A stretch of 9,052 bases of DNA from Verrucomicrobiota bacterium (GTDB taxonomy: Bacteria > Verrucomicrobiota > Verrucomicrobiia > Chthoniobacterales > JAFAMB01): the NCBI GenBank assembly GCA_019241095.1, contig JAFAXJ010000318.1, positions 1 through 9,052 on the forward strand. Direction: 5' to 3'. Shown here piece by piece: positions 6,806 to 9,052 of this stretch. The notes under the pieces were generated by a model. That model had not been told where the DNA came from. It made no database searches and worked only from the letters and a program-made list of their open reading frames with translations. How positions within the stretch are numbered: the first letter of the stretch is position 1; the number at the start of each line of letters is the position of its first letter. The translations under genes were made by a program, and so were the position numbers.

Positions 6806-7711
6806 ATGGAATTACGCCGGTTGCGCTATTTTATTGCCGTTGCCGAGGAGCTCAATTTCTCGCGTGCCGCCCAGCGGCTCCACGTCTCGCAACCTCCACT
6901 GAGCCGCCAAATTCGTGATTTAGAGTCTGACCTGAACGTAAAGCTTTTTGAGCGCAATCGTCAGGAGGTTAAGCTCACGAGGGTTGGACGTGCGCTGTTG
7001 CCCCGAGCGAGAGAACTCATCCGCAGTGCCGAAGCACTGCGGACGCTCGCTGGCAAGACGCAGGCAGAAAAAAACGAGGACCTTCAAATAGGATATGCAC
7101 CGGCTCCGACCGCGGCGATCATTGCGGGGATTCTCAGCCGATACCATGAGCTTGCGCCCGGAACTCCCGTCACTCTGCACGATCTTTCGCTAAGCGAGAT
7201 CCTGACGGGACTTAAAGCAAAGAAGCTTCACGCTGGCCTGACTCTTCGGCCTAGACCGGGAGAAATGCGTGGACTTAAGTTCGAAGCGCTCCGACACTAT
7301 TCGGTGGGGATTATCTGCGCCGATTCCAGTTCGTTGGCCGATTTATCCGCAATTCGTCCATCGTTGGTTCCGATGAACAAGTTGGTTGGCTACCGGGCCG
7401 CGGATTTCCCTGAATATCACCAGTGGGTGGCAAACGTTCTTGGAGTTAGCAAGGCTCGAGTCGGAATTAGTCAAGAATGCGACGGCGTAATGAGCGTCAT
7501 TGCGGCGGTCGAGAGCGGGCACGCTCCTGCCGTCGTCGGCGAGTTCACAACCGCCGTGGCTGGAAGTCGCGTTCGTTTTGTACCTTTTGCCTCAAAAGTA
7601 TCTGATATGGATGTGGGTTTGCTATATAGAAAAAGCGACAATGCGGAGAACGTCAGGAAGTTAATCGCTTCATCACTGGATTTTAAGCAGTTTTCGAAAC
7701 AATACCCATAA
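6806..7711 (+). CDS. LysR family transcriptional regulator
   Basis: A 301-residue LysR-type regulator of normal family length. The N-terminal winged helix-turn-helix (residues about 1-60) shows MELRRLRYFIAVAEELNFSRAA, LHVSQPPLSRQIRDLE and KLFERNRQEVKLT, followed by the linker helix to about 90. The C-terminal part (about 92-295) is the periplasmic-binding-protein-like effector domain, starting LQIGYAPAP. The helix-turn-helix half resembles the BenM/CatM/CbbR side of the family, but the effector cannot be named. ATG 6806 is the only sensible start; GCAGG about 11 bases upstream is a weak ribosome site. It is transcribed away from the NTF2-channel pair and preceded by a T-N11-A dyad, so those genes are its most likely targets along with its own promoter. 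The gene is intact. Confidence 0.95.
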   Translation: MELRRLRYFIAVAEELNFSRAAQRLHVSQPPLSRQIRDLESDLNVKLFERNRQEVKLTRVGRALLPRARELIRSAEALRTLAGKTQAEKNEDLQIGYAPAPTAAIIAGILSRYHELAPGTPVTLHDLSLSEILTGLKAKKLHAGLTLRPRPGEMRGLKFEALRHYSVGIICADSSSLADLSAIRPSLVPMNKLVGYRAADFPEYHQWVANVLGVSKARVGISQECDGVMSVIAAVESGHAPAVVGEFTTAVAGSRVRFVPFASKVSDMDVGLLYRKSDNAENVRKLIASSLDFKQFSKQYP

Positions 7712-7729
7712 TTCTTCCGAGCTTGTCAT

Positions 7730-7759
7730 GGCGCAAGATCTACCGCGTCAATCTGCGCC
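7730..7759. other. Stem-loop downstream of the LysR gene
   Basis: GGCGCAAGAT (7730-7739) pairs with ATCTGCGCC (7751-7759) as nine base pairs with a single bulged A, closing an 11-base loop. It begins 19 bases after the LysR stop and could protect or end that transcript, but no T-run follows. The rest of the stretch up to 7833 shows nothing recognisable. Confidence 0.35.
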
Positions 7760-7833
7760 GGTGGGTGCGCGTGAGCGAAGAAAGGGTAGGGCGTCGTCTG
7801 CGAGGAGACCTGCTGCAACCCAGGATTCCTTCA

Positions 7834-8264
7834 TCAGGTTTCAAAGCCGCTAAGCTCCTCCAAAATTGCCTTCAGTTCCGTCATAACTTCAAAATCTTTG
7901 GGCCGTCCCGATGAAACTTCAATTCTTGTTCATCGATCTCAAACGAGTCCGCAAACAGCTCGTCTTACGAATGAGCTCCCGCAATCTCGGCGAACAGGTC
8001 AAGCGGACCGAGGTCCATAGTGAGTGTGAAGTTCAGCCCGTTTTTCAGAGTTTGCAGATCAAGCTTAAACGGCAGCCCATTCGGAGCGCCACGCAAATAA
8101 GGGTTCAAGTTTTCCAGCGCCGTTGCGAGCCGGACCAAGTTTGAATCGGCGCGATTGTAAACTATGTCGAGATCATAGGTAAACCGGGAAGATCCAAACA
8201 AGTTGGCGGCCACAGCACCTACTACGACAAATTCCACTTCGTGAGCCATCAACACCTTTAGCAT
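7834..8264 (-). pseudogene. Nucleotidyltransferase pseudogene (AbiEii-like/MNT superfamily)
   Basis: The first 99 codons from ATG 8264 (GGAG at 8270-8273, five bases away) encode a nucleotidyltransferase-fold N-terminus: VEFVVVGAVAANLFGSS, then the catalytic pair in TYDLDIVY (Asp31 and Asp33), LRGAPNGLPF and GLNFTLTMDLGPLDLFAEIAG. The frame then meets TAA at 7965-7967, at the place where relatives continue G-x-Y-(D/E)-E. Beyond the stop, the same frame still reads DELFADSFEIDEQELKF (7964-7914). After that the family's terminal motif appears in another frame: GRPKDFEVMTELKAILEEL, ending at TGA 7834-7836. The segment that normally joins these parts (of the type VLxLDALIRxKRA) is missing. The gene thus carries a nonsense codon plus an out-of-frame deletion. 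Relatives modify RNA or protein partners in some toxin systems; no partner gene lies here. The family call is firm at superfamily level only. Confidence 0.8.
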
Positions 8265-8350
8265 TCCCACTCCAGCTAGGATATCGTAGGTCTAGCGGCC
8301 TGCGCGAAGCTGCGTTGAGCTATTCAGGGTACTGAAAATGTCACATGATC

Positions 8351-9052
8351 TCAATCAGATGCGTTCATGAGCGCCCTCAAACTCTCAGAAGTTGAATCAG
8401 TTGGCCGGTACTCAAGACCAACAGGTCCATTGTAACCGCTGCTTTGCAGCCAACGAATGCATCTTTGCCAGTCGATCTGCCCACTCCCGGGTTCGTGGCG
8501 ACCAGGAGCGTCTGCAAGATGAACGTGGGCAATGCGATCAACTCGACCCGCAAGCACATTCACGATCGACTCTGACATTACCTCAGAATGATAGATGTCG
8601 TACACGATTCTGATCTCGGGCATTCCCACTTCGTCAACGATGTCGAGCGCTTCCGCTGTGGAATTGAGAAAATACCCCGGATGATCCACAATAGTGTTGA
8701 GCGGCTCCAAACCTAAGCGGATACCGGATCCGGTCAATATCGCCGCAGCGCGGCCGAGACAATCGACAATCGCGGTGCTTTGTTCTGATCTTGAGCGATC
8801 TGCCAATTGGTTTCCCGCTTGTGCTATCAATACAGGTGTTGCGAGGCGGTGCGCCACATCTACTGAATGTTTCAGGCCCTCCAGAAACTCGGTGTGGCAC
8901 GCGGGATCTGTCAGCGGAATCATTGGCTCAGCCACGAACCCCGCGATCGCGACGCCCGTTTCCTTCAATGCTGCTTCAATTGCCTCAATATCCTTGTTGC
9001 TCCACCTCCAGAACTCCACGTAAGCAAAGCCTGCTTTCCGTGCAAGGCGGAT
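8351..9052 (-). CDS. Hydroxypyruvate isomerase-like / sugar phosphate isomerase-epimerase, 5'-truncated
   Basis: The C-terminal 233 residues of an AP-endonuclease-2/xylose-isomerase-like TIM barrel. The frame is open to the right edge (IRLARKAGFAY precedes the GTG at 9019, which is therefore not the start). Probable metal and catalytic residues appear in order: Glu in GLEPLNT (about 116), Asp and His in VYDIYHSEV (about 152 and 155), the HVHLADAPGRHEPGSGQIDW block (about 176-195) and the terminal Glu in GLEYRP (about 214). The PGRHEPG-G-I block and spacing are those of hydroxypyruvate isomerase (Hyi) and close relatives, which interconvert hydroxypyruvate and tartronate semialdehyde or epimerise ketoses. 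The second ligand block reads HVH where E. coli Hyi has HVQ, so a different substrate is possible. It is cytosolic, 86 bases upstream of the nucleotidyltransferase remnant on the same strand. Regulation is outside the window. Confidence 0.9.
   Translation of the reverse strand: MRLARKAGFAYVEFWRWSNKDIEAIEAALKETGVAIAGFVAEPMIPLTDPACHTEFLEGLKHSVDVAHRLATPVLIAQAGNQLADRSRSEQSTAIVDCLGRAAAILTGSGIRLGLEPLNTIVDHPGYFLNSTAEALDIVDEVGMPEIRIVYDIYHSEVMSESIVNVLAGRVDRIAHVHLADAPGRHEPGSGQIDWQRCIRWLQSSGYNGPVGLEYRPTDSTSESLRALMNASD

Noticed and set aside
7723..7914. 63-codon plus-strand open frame
   Set aside because: It has no recognisable motif, contains the stem-loop, and lies antisense to the nucleotidyltransferase tail, which explains the sequence better.
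8323..8334. Small hairpin TTCAG-GGTA-CTGAA near the end of the isomerase gene
   Set aside because: A five-pair stem without a T-run is too weak to call, and such stems are common by chance.
1..9052. Search for CRISPR arrays, tRNA/rRNA genes, insertion sequences and toxin-antitoxin partners
   Set aside because: None was seen: there are no regularly spaced repeats, no transposase or integrase motifs, no tRNA cloverleaf recognised by eye, and no partner gene beside the nucleotidyltransferase remnant.

Overview
The window is a bacterial chromosomal segment with six CDSs lying whole in the window, two genes cut by its edges, and one decayed gene. Composition looks moderately GC-rich by eye (not computed). 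The gene families (a Tat-signal YghA-like SDR, a secreted PQQ-type sugar dehydrogenase, a large DUF3772/MscK-like mechanosensitive channel, a hydroxypyruvate-isomerase-like TIM barrel) and the degenerate heptamer repeat between genes fit a soil or environmental Gram-negative such as Verrucomicrobiota or Acidobacteriota. That placement is inference; no rRNA or other marker gene is present.

Layout, left to right. Bases 1-825 (+) hold the 3' part of an aldo/keto reductase gene, followed by a strong hairpin (851-880) in the gap between convergent genes. The minus strand then carries four genes in a row: a NTF2/SnoaL-like small protein (6580-6191), a mechanosensitive channel (6194-3768, sharing 4 bases with the previous stop), an exported PQQ-type sugar dehydrogenase (3584-2223) and a Tat-signal short-chain dehydrogenase (1922-915). 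Between the last two is a 300-base gap with heptamer repeats. A LysR-type regulator (6806-7711, +) is divergent from the NTF2-channel pair. The shared 225-base spacer contains a perfect 5-5-5 dyad with T-N11-A geometry, a good operator candidate. To the right are a broken nucleotidyltransferase gene (8264-7834, -) and a hydroxypyruvate isomerase/sugar-phosphate isomerase-like gene running off the right edge (9052-8351, -).

Taken together, the region looks like carbohydrate and aldehyde redox functions (aldo/keto reductase, SDR, PQQ dehydrogenase, isomerase-like TIM barrel) plus an envelope stress channel. The only well-supported transcription unit is the NTF2-channel pair, plausibly controlled by the divergent LysR protein. 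I found no convincing evidence of a new defence or mobile system. The most informative non-standard observations are the nucleotidyltransferase pseudogene, whose lost C-terminal tail can be read in another frame, the LysR operator dyad, and the heptamer repeat.
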